This document shows, one piece after another, positions 16,776-26,718 of a DNA stretch of 64,000 nucleotides. The position numbers and the translations under genes were made by a program. The notes beneath the pieces are model-generated. The model ran no database searches. It was not told the origin of the DNA and was given only the letters and a program-made list of their open reading frames with translations. Source of the stretch: Chloroflexota bacterium. Its GTDB lineage: Bacteria; Chloroflexota; Anaerolineae; Anaerolineales; UBA11579. The number at the start of each line of letters is the position of its first letter. The stretch's first letter is position 1. Location: the NCBI GenBank assembly GCA_019456165.1, contig VRUJ01000015.1, forward strand, positions 21,029 through 85,028, written 5' to 3'.

Positions 16776-17663
16776 TTATCTTGAACGTAATTTTGTTCCG
16801 CAATCACGGCAGAACTTATCCCCGGATTTTGACTGAGTGCCGCAGTTATGGCAGAAGACAAATCCGGACGAAGCCTGGGAAGCAGCTTTACGTCGTCGCG
16901 GACGTTTTCTAGGCGGCGGTTGGTCGTCTCGGAAATATTTGATAACCCCGAACATGATCAACCCGACGCCTATGATCCCCAATCCCCAGATTGCCCATGT
17001 TGGGAGACCTCGTGAGGATGTCTGTGTGCTGTTGAGTTGATTGAGCTGCCACCTATCAAAACTCAGGGTATTGGTATCCTTAGTGTAATCCAAGGTAAGA
17101 TCAAACTCCTCGCCAACCTGTAGGCTCCCGCCTGAGATATCAAAATACAAAAGACCATATCCACCAGGAGTGCCAACTCCTAGGTCAGGTGTCGCGGAAA
17201 TATTTTGTGCATCCACAGGGTTTTGCACCTTCACGAGAAGATCACCCACTGCGTAGTCACCGGGCCAGATAAGTTCATAATGGCGGTTCGCGCTGCTTAA
17301 ATCTAATGCCGGGTCATAATATTCCAATTGAATAAAATAGTCATCTGCAATCAGGCTGATCACCGCCCACTCCTCTGCGATTTCCCGTTGGTAGGTAACT
17401 TCCCCACGGACCTCTCTTGAGGATCCAACTGCAACCACGTTAGGATCGCCCGCAGCGGTGGGGATGCGAAAAGTGAGATTTGCAGGAAGGGGAGTATCTG
17501 GATCAAGTTGAACGAAATAAATCACCAGCATCTCGGGTTCGTCAAATTCAGGCCATAAATTAATTTCTAATTCGCGGATGGTCATATCGCCCTGAGCTTG
17601 GACATTAGTGGGCTTCAGCAATATCATGCTAACAAAAAGCAAGCTAAACATGCATTTTTTCAT
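16776..17663 (-). CDS. Exported membrane protein with C-terminal zinc ribbon
   Basis: 295 residues. Signal peptide ending near residue 24 (VQAQG), a beta-rich extracytoplasmic domain (about 25-215), one membrane helix (about 222-242), a basic stretch PPPRKRPRRRKAA, and a cytoplasmic zinc ribbon FCHNCGTQSKSGDKFC with a second CRDCG. The layout (outside domain, helix, zinc ribbon) echoes the ccm operon zinc-ribbon protein. The ATG has CGGAGAA upstream. It is divergent from the kinase genes across a shared regulatory region. Function not recognised. Confidence 0.7.
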   Translation of the reverse strand: MKKCMFSLLFVSMILLKPTNVQAQGDMTIRELEINLWPEFDEPEMLVIYFVQLDPDTPLPANLTFRIPTAAGDPNVVAVGSSREVRGEVTYQREIAEEWAVISLIADDYFIQLEYYDPALDLSSANRHYELIWPGDYAVGDLLVKVQNPVDAQNISATPDLGVGTPGGYGLLYFDISGGSLQVGEEFDLTLDYTKDTNTLSFDRWQLNQLNSTQTSSRGLPTWAIWGLGIIGVGLIMFGVIKYFRDDQPPPRKRPRRRKAASQASSGFVFCHNCGTQSKSGDKFCRDCGTKLRSR

Positions 17664-17744
17664 AAGTATTCTCCGGTTAAAATATGAATTATTATAAAAG
17701 AAGTATGCTGGCTAATATAGTGACATACGTACTGTATCTATTGG

Positions 17745-17794
17745 GTAAAATGGCTAAATGTTGTACAAAAAGTACCCATTTTACAAGGTATAAT
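17745..17794 (+). promoter_or_regulatory. Operator-like inverted repeat and -10 box upstream of kinase gene
   Basis: GTAAAATGG (17745-17753) and CCATTTTAC (17776-17784) are perfect nine-base inverted arms. A TATAAT hexamer follows at 17789-17794, 21 bases before the first kinase ATG. No good -35 box is seen at the usual spacing, so an activator-dependent or repressed promoter is plausible. Confidence 0.45.
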
Positions 17795-17814
17795 GACTAA
17801 GCATTTTAATCTAA

Positions 17815-20800
17815 ATGAAATCTATGCTAAATATTCTAATTAACGACCGTTATCGCTTCGAGTCGGAACTAGGACGCGGGGGTATGAGTACCGTTTATCG
17901 CGCTCATGATTCCAAATTAAAAAGGGAAGTAGCTGTTAAGCTGATGTCTAACACAAACTTAGGCACACAAGGACGCGCGCGGCTGCTTAACGAAGCTCAG
18001 GCGATAGCTAAATTGAATCACCCCAACATAGTGACAGTCTATGACGCTGGTGAGTACGATGGCAACCCTTTTATTGTCATGGAATTGGTCGAGGGGCAGA
18101 CACTGCATGATAAATCTTTTGAAAACGACGAAGAGATAATTTCTATCATCAAACAAGTTTGCCAAGCATTAGAGCATGCTCATGCAAGCGGTATTATCCA
18201 CCGCGACTTGAAACCGGAGAATGTAATTATCGAGGATGATGGGACGGCGAAGTTGTTGGACTTTGGATTAGCGCGTTCTGTTACTTCGAGAATGACGAAC
18301 GAAGGCACCCTATTGGGTACTGTTTTTTATATGGCTCCTGAACAAGCTATGGGCCAGGAGTTGGATGCTCGCGTTGACTTGTATGCTCTGGGGGTAATGA
18401 TCTATGAGCTTACCACAGGACGATTGCCTTTCACTGATGATGACCCTGTGGCAGTTATCTCCCAACACATCTACGCACCAGTCGTCCCCCCGACCACGCA
18501 CAAACCATCAATCCATCCTGAATTAGAAGCGCTGATCTTGAAACTGCTCGCAAAATCACCTCAGGACCGTTATTCCTCTGCATCTGAAATTCTAGAAGTA
18601 TTGGAAGGAATTTTAAATAATCAAACTGAAAGCCCAAACCTTCAGACCGAGAGTTCTATTAAACCTGGTAAATTGACCGGCAGCATCGCTTTGCTTGACC
18701 GCATGGTGCGGGGTCGATTGATAGGGCGCGAAACCGAGTTGACAGAATTGCGAAACTTGTGGGATCGTAGCGCGGGTGGCCAAGGCCATATGGTATTGAT
18801 CTCAGGAAAACCCGGAATCGGTAAGACACGTTTATCAAAAGAACTAATGGTGTACGCCCAACTTCGAGGAGCACTAATATTGGAAGGGCGTTTCCATCCA
18901 GAATTAGGCGTTCCTTACCTGGGATTTTGGGAGGCACTACGTGATTACCTTCGCTCTCAAACCCCTGATATAGCGCGGGACGAAATCGGCACGACCGCCC
19001 CAGAGATGATTAAGCTTGTTCCAGAAATTCGGGAGCTTCTGGGAGATGTAGAACCTAATCCACCGATGGGGGATGTCGAGACAGAACGATTACGATTGTT
19101 TGACCACGTTACCCAATTCTTACAAGGATTATCTTCTAAACGACCAATACTTTTCATGCTGGATGATTTGCATTGGGCTGATAAACCTAGCCTGTTATTC
19201 TTGCATTTCATCTTACGAAACATAACAGATACACCTATACTGATTGTTGGAACATACCGGGAAACCGAATTAGATCCTGTGCGCCCTTTTTATGAAACTT
19301 TGGTTGGAATGAACCGTGAGCGCTTGTATACACGCATGGCTCTACGCAGGCTTTCGAGTGAGCGTATCAAAGAATTGATTCAAAGCTTATTAGATTGTTC
19401 CGTGGATGACAAACTGATAGAGGCTATCGATCAAGAAACTGATGGTAATCCTTTTTTTGTTGAAGAGGTTGTGAGATCGCTCCTAGAAAAGGATACATTG
19501 AAAATCGAAGATGGATGTTATGTACCGGTGGCAGGTACGGAAGTTGAAGTCCCACAAAGTATCCAGGTAGCGTTAGGCAGACGGCTTGCAGGATTGAGCA
19601 AGGATTGTCAATCAGCGCTCACGCAGGCAGCTGTTTTGGGCAGGCAATTTGATTTCGATGTGTTGCTCACTATGGGCGGGTGGGATGAAGATGCCTTACT
19701 TGATGTGCTTGATGAGGCAGTTGGAGCGCAACTAATCACCGAAGACCACGAGGCAGGTGAAACAAATTACCAGTTCTTACATGCATTGATGGTTCAAGTA
19801 TTATACGAAGGTATCAATCGCCGCCGGCAAGCCAGATTCCATCAAAAAGCAGGTGAAGCCTTAGAGCAAGTTCACCAAAATAATTTAAATGAGCATGTCG
19901 AGGCATTGGCGCATCACTTTACTCTGTCTCGTGCTGATGTAGGCGAGAAAGCTCTGGAATATAATCTCCAAGCAGCTGAAAAGGCTGTCGCCGTTTATGC
20001 CCACGATCAGGCTGTCCGTTATTACACAATGGTTTTAGAAGTGTTGCAAGACATAGATGATCCGCAGCGGGAAGCAGAAATCTGGGAGCTGCTCGGGGAT
20101 ACTCATCTTACTACTTTTGTTATCGAAGAAGCAATCAGCGCATATGAGAATGCCCAAGCTGTTTTGAAGAAAGGGGGAATGACTGAAGGGGACCAGTACT
20201 GCAAACTTAGCTGCAAGTTGGGGCAGGTGATTGCCAGGGAAGGCAATGATCCTGCAAAGGCAAGCAATTATCTTGAGGATGCCTTGGCACATATCCCCAC
20301 CGATCCTGAAAATGTAGAAAGGGTGAAATGCATGGCAGCCCTGGCAACTTGTCTGGTTCAAGAGCAAGCTGTTCCAAAAGCTGTTGAACAAGCTCAAATG
20401 GCTCTTGAATTAGCGGAAGACACCGGACAATCTGTGGGCATTGCCAGCGCCTGCGGGGCCCTTTGTCAAGTTCACCAGGCGCAAGGTGATTTGCCAGCTT
20501 TTATTGAAACTGCTGAAAGACAGGTCGCCGCCCTCGACGAATCTGGTGACCTTTACGGCCAATTTGAGGCTTATTCTCACATTGTAGAGGCTAATTATTA
20601 CATTGGACGTTACGATGTTGCCGAGGGATGGGTATTGGAAGCCATTGAGCTCACCCATAAATTCAACGCCCCGGGCTGGGAATCCACTATCCTGGCACAG
20701 TACTCAACCATTCTCAACCACCAGGGCCGCTGGCAAGAAATGCGGGATCGGGGTGAGCAGATTTTGCCGCTTTTTAATCGTGTGGGCTGCAGCAATTGTT

Positions 20801-21450
20801 TTTGCTATATCTATTTAGCGCTGGGTGAAATTGAAGTTAAGCGAGGCAACATCGTATTGAGTCGTGAGTATTTTAAAAACAGTATTGATATTTTTCGCCA
20901 GCTCGATACACCTTTTACAAAAATTGCTGAATTACGATGGAAATTTTTCGAGCATTTCTATTCAGGGGAATGGCAGGATGCCTGGGCTCTTGTGGAAGAA
21001 ATGCGCAGAAGAGAGTATCCTATGCTTAACCCGTTAGGATCTGCATTTATCTTGTCTCGAATGCTTCCACAAGTGGCCGCTCGAGTAAGCCATTGGGATG
21101 AAGCAATTGCAATATCCAAGGAAGTTATAGCGATGTCCCAGGGACTGCAACTTCCGTTATTTTTAGCTGCCGCTCACTTTGCGCTTGGTTTGGCAAATGC
21201 GGGACAGGAAAAATGGGATGATGCATTGGGCGAATTCAACGAAGCACTCACTGCTTATCAGGACCTGGGTCACACCTGGGATACAGCCGATACGCAATAT
21301 GAGCTGGGTCTGGTTTATTCGGATCGCGGCCAAGACGGAGATAAAGAAGAAGCAAAGAAATTGTTTGAGGATGCGTTAATTACCTATGAGGCTCTTGAAA
21401 CAGGGCCAGCAATAGGCAAGGTAAACGAAGCTGTAGGCAAGCTTGCTTGA
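17815..21450 (+). CDS. Ser/Thr protein kinase with AAA ATPase and TPR domains (copy 1)
   Basis: 1211 residues. Kinase domain 1-275: glycine loop LGRGGMSTVYRA, lysine in VAVKLM, catalytic HRDLKPEN, DFG and APE motifs all present, so it should be active. AAA domain from about 300 with RLIGRETEL, Walker A GKPGIGKT (331-338) and Walker B FMLDDLHWAD (about 447). The C-terminal half is helical with TPR-like repeats. Layout resembles signal-transducing STAND-type ATPases. Start is uncertain: the ATG at 17824 aligns exactly with the paralogue's start. No downstream target is evident. Confidence 0.88.
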   Translation: MKSMLNILINDRYRFESELGRGGMSTVYRAHDSKLKREVAVKLMSNTNLGTQGRARLLNEAQAIAKLNHPNIVTVYDAGEYDGNPFIVMELVEGQTLHDKSFENDEEIISIIKQVCQALEHAHASGIIHRDLKPENVIIEDDGTAKLLDFGLARSVTSRMTNEGTLLGTVFYMAPEQAMGQELDARVDLYALGVMIYELTTGRLPFTDDDPVAVISQHIYAPVVPPTTHKPSIHPELEALILKLLAKSPQDRYSSASEILEVLEGILNNQTESPNLQTESSIKPGKLTGSIALLDRMVRGRLIGRETELTELRNLWDRSAGGQGHMVLISGKPGIGKTRLSKELMVYAQLRGALILEGRFHPELGVPYLGFWEALRDYLRSQTPDIARDEIGTTAPEMIKLVPEIRELLGDVEPNPPMGDVETERLRLFDHVTQFLQGLSSKRPILFMLDDLHWADKPSLLFLHFILRNITDTPILIVGTYRETELDPVRPFYETLVGMNRERLYTRMALRRLSSERIKELIQSLLDCSVDDKLIEAIDQETDGNPFFVEEVVRSLLEKDTLKIEDGCYVPVAGTEVEVPQSIQVALGRRLAGLSKDCQSALTQAAVLGRQFDFDVLLTMGGWDEDALLDVLDEAVGAQLITEDHEAGETNYQFLHALMVQVLYEGINRRRQARFHQKAGEALEQVHQNNLNEHVEALAHHFTLSRADVGEKALEYNLQAAEKAVAVYAHDQAVRYYTMVLEVLQDIDDPQREAEIWELLGDTHLTTFVIEEAISAYENAQAVLKKGGMTEGDQYCKLSCKLGQVIAREGNDPAKASNYLEDALAHIPTDPENVERVKCMAALATCLVQEQAVPKAVEQAQMALELAEDTGQSVGIASACGALCQVHQAQGDLPAFIETAERQVAALDESGDLYGQFEAYSHIVEANYYIGRYDVAEGWVLEAIELTHKFNAPGWESTILAQYSTILNHQGRWQEMRDRGEQILPLFNRVGCSNCFCYIYLALGEIEVKRGNIVLSREYFKNSIDIFRQLDTPFTKIAELRWKFFEHFYSGEWQDAWALVEEMRRREYPMLNPLGSAFILSRMLPQVAARVSHWDEAIAISKEVIAMSQGLQLPLFLAAAHFALGLANAGQEKWDDALGEFNEALTAYQDLGHTWDTADTQYELGLVYSDRGQDGDKEEAKKLFEDALITYEALETGPAIGKVNEAVGKLA

Positions 21451-21538
21451 GGCCACATCTTTCTGAGTCTTGCCCTCCAAAAAACATATTTTCTTTCTAA
21501 AAATACACATTCGAAAAAAAGATTTCTAGATCAAGGAG

Positions 21539-21557
21539 GCGACGGAGTCGCGTTTTA
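21539..21557 (+). terminator. Short hairpin with T-run between the tandem kinases
   Basis: GCGAC-GGA-GTCGC followed by GTTTTAT, 88 bases after the first kinase gene. The stem is only five pairs, so termination may be partial. Confidence 0.45.
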
Positions 21558-21597
21558 TAAAAATGCTTATTTACCGGAAATCCAGTAAAATTAGATC

Positions 21598-24500
21598 ATG
21601 ATCGGTTCGATAATCAACGACCGTTACCGTATTGATTCCGAACTTGGCCAAGGGGGAATGGGCACCGTCTATCGCGCCCATGATTCCACCCTCAAGCGTG
21701 ATGTGGCCGTAAAGCTAATGTTCAACGCAAAAATTGGAACGGATGGACGCGCTCGCTTGCTGCACGAAGCCCAAGCCACTGCAAAACTCAACCACCCCAA
21801 TATCGTCACCGTGCACGATGCCGGAGAGATAGAAGACAGTCCATACATTGTTATGGAACTGATTGAGGGCCAAACCCTACACGAAAATCATCCCAATGAC
21901 TTACAGGAAATCATTACGATAATCAAACAAGTCTGCACCGCCCTTGAGCATGCCCATACCAATGGCATCATCCACCGTGACCTGAAACCAGAGAATGTGA
22001 TCCTTGAATCAGATGGAACAGCCAAGTTGATGGATTTTGGTCTGGCGCGCTCGGTGACTTCGCGCTTGACATCTGAGGGGACCCTCATTGGCACAGTGTT
22101 TTATATGGCCCCCGAGCAGGCGATGGGTAGAGAGATTGATGCCCGGACAGACCTATATTCTCTGGGGGTGATGTTCTACGAGTTGGCCACTGGCGAATTA
22201 CCCTTCATGGATGATGACCCTGTGGCGGTGATTTCCCAGCACCTCTATGCTCCACTCGTGCCGCCGCGCGCCAAAAACTCGGAGATCCCAACCGCGTTAA
22301 ATGACCTGATTGTACGCCTGTTGAACAAAGATCCAGCCGACCGCCCAGCTTCGGCCAAAGAAGTGATTGAACTGCTTGAATCCCCTACCCAAAAAGTTAA
22401 AGTCCTGCGTGACAGCAAAGAACTCTCCCTGCTTGATCGAATCGTGCGTGGGCGGATTGTCGGTAGGCAAAATGAAGTGCACGAATCGCGCGAACTCTGG
22501 AGGAAAGCAGCCTCAAGAGAAGGGCAGCTGCTTTTCATTTCTGGCGAACCCGGAATTGGGAAAACTCGCCTGACCCGTGAGATCACCACTCATGTAGAGA
22601 TAAGCGGGGGCCAAACGATAATCGGTGAAAGTTTTGCAGAAGGCGGGCCGCCATATGATGCTATCGCTCAGATCGTGCGACTGGCTTTTGAAAAAAATAA
22701 AGACATCGCCAAGACTATCCCCGAGGCTGTGTTGGCAGATATCCTTAAGATCACCCCAGATCTCCAGCCCCTCTATCCCGACGCGCTCCCTAATCCATCC
22801 CTCGACCCGTATGCAGAACAGCAACGGCTGCTAGAAAATGGGGTGATGTTCTTCGCCGCTCTAGCTGAAAAAACGCCGGTGATGTTAGTGTTTGATGACC
22901 TGCATTGGGCCGAAAGCGGGACTTTGAACATGGTGCGGCATTTGGCGCGAAGGACGCGCGATCTGCCAATTCTGATCCTGGCAACATACCGTGAGATCGA
23001 GATTGAGGAAGCAAGGCTCTTCCAAGATTTTCTACTGGACATGGACCGCGCCCGGTTAGCCACAAGGATCAAACTTGCAAGGCTGGAAATGCAGCAAACC
23101 GAAGAACTGCTGGCCGCTATCTTTCAAGAAGATATCACCCCAGAATTTTTAGAAGAGATCCACCATGAAACCGAAGGAAATCCCTTCTTTATTGAAGAAG
23201 TCTGCAAAGCTCTGGTGGAAAGTGGGCAAGTGTATTTTGAAAATGGGGAATGGCATCATCCCGAAAATATTAAAAATATGGTCATTCCACAAAGCGTGAA
23301 AACCGCAATGGAGCAGCGCTTGAACCGGTTGAACGAGGAAAGCAGACGAGTTTTGACCTTAGCCAGCGTGATCGGGCGAGAATTTGATTTTGATGTACTG
23401 CTGGAATTATCAGAACTCGATGAAAATGCCTTGTTGGATGTGATCGATGAAGCTTTACGGGCACAATTGATTCGGGAAAAACGGGTAGCAGGCCGAGATA
23501 TTTATATTTTCGAACATGCCCTGATCAACCACACCTTGTATGACGACCTCAATCTGCGGCGTAAAACCCGTCTGCACCAACAAGCCGGGTTAGCCATGGA
23601 AAAAGCGTATGCGAACCAGATCGAATCCCATACCGATGAATTAGCCCATCATTTCTTTTTGGGGGCGCGCGGAGAGGTAATTGAAAAGGCAATTGGCTAT
23701 AATGAGATGGCAGCAGAACAGGCGTTTAGTGTATTTGCCTTTGCGGATGCGGTCAAATTTTATGAACAGGTCATCAATCTTTTGGAAGACTTGGACCGAA
23801 TCCCGGAAACGATCCCATATTGGATCAAGATCGGGGATGTTAATTTTATTGCCGTCAAAAGAGACAAAGTCATAAAAATTTACGTGAAGGCGATCGAGTT
23901 GTGGGAGAGCTTGCCAGAGAAGGACCGGGAGAAAGAGATTGGGATCCAGGCATATTCTAAAACTGGAGAGGCTAGGCGGTTTGGCGGAATAGTTCCTGGC
24001 GCTCGGCAGTATGTAGAAAAAGGGTTAGCGATGATCGATAACCAACCCACAATGGTTCGTGCAAAACTCTTAAAAGGTTTAGCTTGGGTGACTTCATACA
24101 TGGTTACGGAAGAAGAAAGTGATCTAACCCTCGCCAAAAAAGCAGGAGAAGAAGCGCTGTCACTATTCAAATCCTTTGAGGCACATGATGAGGTCAGCGG
24201 TATGCTGGACTGTCTTGCTTCATTACATGGGATTAAAAATGATTTTCCCAAGGCTCTGGAGATCACCGAACAACGCCTTGAATTGGTTGATCACCTTTCG
24301 GTCACGGAACTGGCTGACGCTTACCATATGATTGGAGACTATTCTTATGTCCTTAATCTCTTCCCCAAAGCTGAAGAATATGATCTAAAAACCCTGAAGC
24401 TAGAAAAAGACCACCAAATTCTTGCATGGCAATTTCAAGTACGTTGGGATTTGGTAAAATTGTATCTCGATTGGGACCGCTGGGAGGATGCATTACAAAT

Positions 24501-25194
24501 CATCCATGAATATATCGATCTGGACATAAAAACAGGGGGAGTCTATTGGAATTCAAATATCGCAGTTCCCGGATTAACTACGAGCGGATCAACGATCTAC
24601 CACCTGCGAGGCGAGCCGCAAAAAGCGGAGGCTTTGAATGAAATAGCCTCTCAGTCAATCCTTCCAGAAGAAGTAGCTGCCCGCAGTTTTCGGGTGCACG
24701 TAGACCAATTATTCAATGTTGAGCTGCTACTTGGATTGGGTAAAGTGCCAGAAGCTCAAGATATGATGGAGAAGATCGACAAGCAGCGCCTCATAAGTAT
24801 GAACCACTACCGAATCAATGTAACTGAGATCGAATTGTTGGATGATCCATCCTTAGACGCTTATCTCGACCTGGAAAAGCGGGTGGAGGAAGAAACCCCT
24901 TGGGATAAACTGTTGTTGGGGAGGATAAAACGGTTGGCTGGGGTTGGGTATTCTAACAACCGTGAATTTGACTTAGGAGAAGATAAATTGAACCAGTCTT
25001 CAGAGTTGTTTGAGGATTTAGGAACCTGCTGGCAGCAAGGGCGGACGCTAGACGCGTTGGGTGACTTGTATATGAAACAGGGAAAGAAAAAGAAAGCTAT
25101 TGAGAAATATAATCTGGCGATTTCTTTATTTGAAGGTTTGCAGGCACGTTTCAATATTGATAAGACAAACGAGAAATTGAAGGCGTTGAATTAA
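21598..25194 (+). CDS. Ser/Thr protein kinase with AAA ATPase and TPR domains (copy 2)
   Basis: 1198 residues and a clear paralogue of the preceding gene over its whole length. Kinase: LGQGGMGTVYRA, VAVKLM, HRDLKPEN, DFG, APE. AAA: RIVGRQNEV, Walker A GEPGIGKT (about 319-326), Walker B LVFDDLHWAE (about 436). The C-terminal half is TPR-like, including GDLYMKQGKKKKAIEKYNLA near the end. Codon choice differs somewhat from copy 1 and the C-terminal halves are the most diverged, as expected if they sense different inputs. Tandem arrangement implies old duplication. Confidence 0.88.
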   Translation: MIGSIINDRYRIDSELGQGGMGTVYRAHDSTLKRDVAVKLMFNAKIGTDGRARLLHEAQATAKLNHPNIVTVHDAGEIEDSPYIVMELIEGQTLHENHPNDLQEIITIIKQVCTALEHAHTNGIIHRDLKPENVILESDGTAKLMDFGLARSVTSRLTSEGTLIGTVFYMAPEQAMGREIDARTDLYSLGVMFYELATGELPFMDDDPVAVISQHLYAPLVPPRAKNSEIPTALNDLIVRLLNKDPADRPASAKEVIELLESPTQKVKVLRDSKELSLLDRIVRGRIVGRQNEVHESRELWRKAASREGQLLFISGEPGIGKTRLTREITTHVEISGGQTIIGESFAEGGPPYDAIAQIVRLAFEKNKDIAKTIPEAVLADILKITPDLQPLYPDALPNPSLDPYAEQQRLLENGVMFFAALAEKTPVMLVFDDLHWAESGTLNMVRHLARRTRDLPILILATYREIEIEEARLFQDFLLDMDRARLATRIKLARLEMQQTEELLAAIFQEDITPEFLEEIHHETEGNPFFIEEVCKALVESGQVYFENGEWHHPENIKNMVIPQSVKTAMEQRLNRLNEESRRVLTLASVIGREFDFDVLLELSELDENALLDVIDEALRAQLIREKRVAGRDIYIFEHALINHTLYDDLNLRRKTRLHQQAGLAMEKAYANQIESHTDELAHHFFLGARGEVIEKAIGYNEMAAEQAFSVFAFADAVKFYEQVINLLEDLDRIPETIPYWIKIGDVNFIAVKRDKVIKIYVKAIELWESLPEKDREKEIGIQAYSKTGEARRFGGIVPGARQYVEKGLAMIDNQPTMVRAKLLKGLAWVTSYMVTEEESDLTLAKKAGEEALSLFKSFEAHDEVSGMLDCLASLHGIKNDFPKALEITEQRLELVDHLSVTELADAYHMIGDYSYVLNLFPKAEEYDLKTLKLEKDHQILAWQFQVRWDLVKLYLDWDRWEDALQIIHEYIDLDIKTGGVYWNSNIAVPGLTTSGSTIYHLRGEPQKAEALNEIASQSILPEEVAARSFRVHVDQLFNVELLLGLGKVPEAQDMMEKIDKQRLISMNHYRINVTEIELLDDPSLDAYLDLEKRVEEETPWDKLLLGRIKRLAGVGYSNNREFDLGEDKLNQSSELFEDLGTCWQQGRTLDALGDLYMKQGKKKKAIEKYNLAISLFEGLQARFNIDKTNEKLKALN

Positions 25195-25202
25195 TAACAA
25201 AT

Positions 25203-25274
25203 AAGATCGGGACGAAAATCAACGACCGTTAAAAAATACAAGCTGAGATTGGAAAAGGTGGCAAGCTAGTCTCC
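25203..25274 (+). pseudogene. Remnant of a third kinase gene, N-terminus only
   Basis: The frame from 25203 reads KIGTKINDR, stop, KIQAEIGKGGKLVS. This matches the first 24 residues of the kinase upstream (MIGSIINDRYRIDSELGQGG), with TAA in place of the tyrosine codon after NDR; the 14 bases ATCAACGACCGTTA are identical. The similarity ends near the glycine loop and passes into another gene's remnant. It is too short to be functional. Confidence 0.72.
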
Positions 25275-25552
25275 GCGATCCGCTTTATTTTTTAGGACAA
25301 GGTATGTGGCCCGTAATGTCCAACTGGCAGCCTATGGTATATACTGCCCTAATTGACAAAGCGGTTCAGACTCTGGATCAGGATGAGCGTCTACTTCTAT
25401 ACCATCAGGCTGAAGAAATGTTGGTAGAAAACGTCCCAATTATTCCCATCTTGTACCCAAGAACCCATAATTTGGTAAAGCCTTGGTTGAAAAAAGTACC
25501 TGTTGGGTCATTCTGGATATTCTTTAAAGATGTATTCCTTGAGAAGCATTAG
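25262..25552 (+). pseudogene. C-terminal remnant of an oligopeptide ABC transporter binding protein
   Basis: An open frame from about 25262 encodes DPLYFLGQGMW and later ALIDKAVQTLDQDERLLLYH, AEEMLVENVPIIPILYP and LVKPWLKKVPVG. These fit the C-terminal end of SBP_bac_5 (OppA/DppA) proteins, which are over 500 residues; only about 95 remain. An ATG at 25304 could start a short peptide, but the fold would be incomplete. It directly follows the kinase remnant, so an internal deletion of a kinase-binding-protein fusion or of two genes is likely. Confidence 0.7.
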
Positions 25553-25597
25553 GGGAAATCTTTAAATTAATAATCTTCCCCTAGACAATAAATTCCC

Positions 25598-26662
25598 CTA
25601 TTCAATAAATTCATTCGTAAAGGCAGCATCCAGATCCAGAGGCGCGGTCAGCAGCCCCATATCTAAAAGCACTTCTTGCATATTCTGCCAAGCTTGCGGC
25701 TCTGAGAATCCCAGCTGCTCTGCCTCCCAAAACGGGATCACCTGCGCCAACAATTCACGCTCGACTGCCTCATCTGCCCCAGCCATTGCTTCGACAAAAT
25801 TTTTGCTTATTTCGAAAGCTTCGTCCGGATTGTTGATCGAGTCTTCCAAGCCGCGTATGAATGCGCCCAGCATGCGTCGGACGAGATCTGGGTTTTCGGC
25901 AATAGTGGCTTCATTGGTGAGGATGCCGTTTGCAGTAAGCTGTACGTAATCTGCCACCCGCAGGACGTTAACTTCGTAGCCTTGAGCGCGCAGCTGAACA
26001 GGTTCGTTGTTAATATAACCAACGACCACTTCTGCCTGATCCACGGCCAGGGCTTCGACCTGGTTGAAACCAATTGAATCCAGGGTTACGTCTATTTCTG
26101 AAATCCCAACTGCGTTCAGCATTGCCCGTAGCCCGATGTAACTTGCTCCGAACAATCCCGGTAAAGCGATTCTCCGGCCACTCAAATCAGCTGCGGTTTC
26201 TATCCCCGCACTTGCCTTGGATATCACCGCGATGGGAAAATCTTGGAACCAGGCCAGCACGTACACCACCGGCAATCCTTGGGCGCGCGCCAGTAGAATC
26301 TGCTCTCCTGAAGCAACTGCAAACTGAAGCTCATTAGCACCTACGAGGGTCACGCCATCGGTCTCAAAGCTGTAATCAAATTCGATCTCAATTCCCGCTT
26401 CCTCAAAATAGCCTTTCTCGACTGCAACGTAAAACGGCGCGTACTGCACGCTGGGGATATAGCCCATGGGTAAACGGATGTGCTCTATTTCAAGGGCCAG
26501 CTCGGTGGCCGGCACTTCGCTTGGGTTTTGTGTAATTTCGTCTTCTGCTTCGTCTATAGTTGGATTTTCGGTGGCCGTTGAAATGTCGCCAGTTCCAAAT
26601 GTGGTACATGTAAAAAGAGCAATACCGATAATCGATATTATTAAAATTTTATTTCTAACCAT
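25598..26662 (-). CDS. NMT1/THI5-like ABC transporter substrate-binding protein
   Basis: 354 residues. N-terminal hydrophobic signal with a Cys in LFTCTTFG that could be a loose lipobox, an acidic linker, then the NMT1/THI5-like fold: GYIPSVQYAPFYVAVEKGYF, the substrate region ELQFAVASGEQILLARAQG, and LSGRRIALPG. The family carries thiamine precursors, riboflavin, taurine or nitrate; the ligand cannot be told here. The ATG at 26662 has AAGGAAA upstream, better than a TTG one codon earlier. No permease or ATPase gene is nearby; it follows the kinase gene on the same strand. Confidence 0.82.
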   Translation of the reverse strand: MVRNKILIISIIGIALFTCTTFGTGDISTATENPTIDEAEDEITQNPSEVPATELALEIEHIRLPMGYIPSVQYAPFYVAVEKGYFEEAGIEIEFDYSFETDGVTLVGANELQFAVASGEQILLARAQGLPVVYVLAWFQDFPIAVISKASAGIETAADLSGRRIALPGLFGASYIGLRAMLNAVGISEIDVTLDSIGFNQVEALAVDQAEVVVGYINNEPVQLRAQGYEVNVLRVADYVQLTANGILTNEATIAENPDLVRRMLGAFIRGLEDSINNPDEAFEISKNFVEAMAGADEAVERELLAQVIPFWEAEQLGFSEPQAWQNMQEVLLDMGLLTAPLDLDAAFTNEFIE

Positions 26663-26718
26663 CAAAATATTTCCTTTTTCCTATTTAAGGCTGGTGAGAT
26701 TTGCACAAAAAAATTCTT

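Noticed and set aside
16727..17040. Small plus-strand frames opposite the zinc-ribbon gene.
   Set aside because: The minus-strand gene has a signal peptide, membrane helix and zinc ribbon; the plus frames begin inside a terminator and look random.
25304..25552. A possible stand-alone 82-residue protein.
   Set aside because: Its sequence is only the C-terminal end of an OppA-type fold, and homology begins upstream of its ATG in the same frame, so it was called a remnant.
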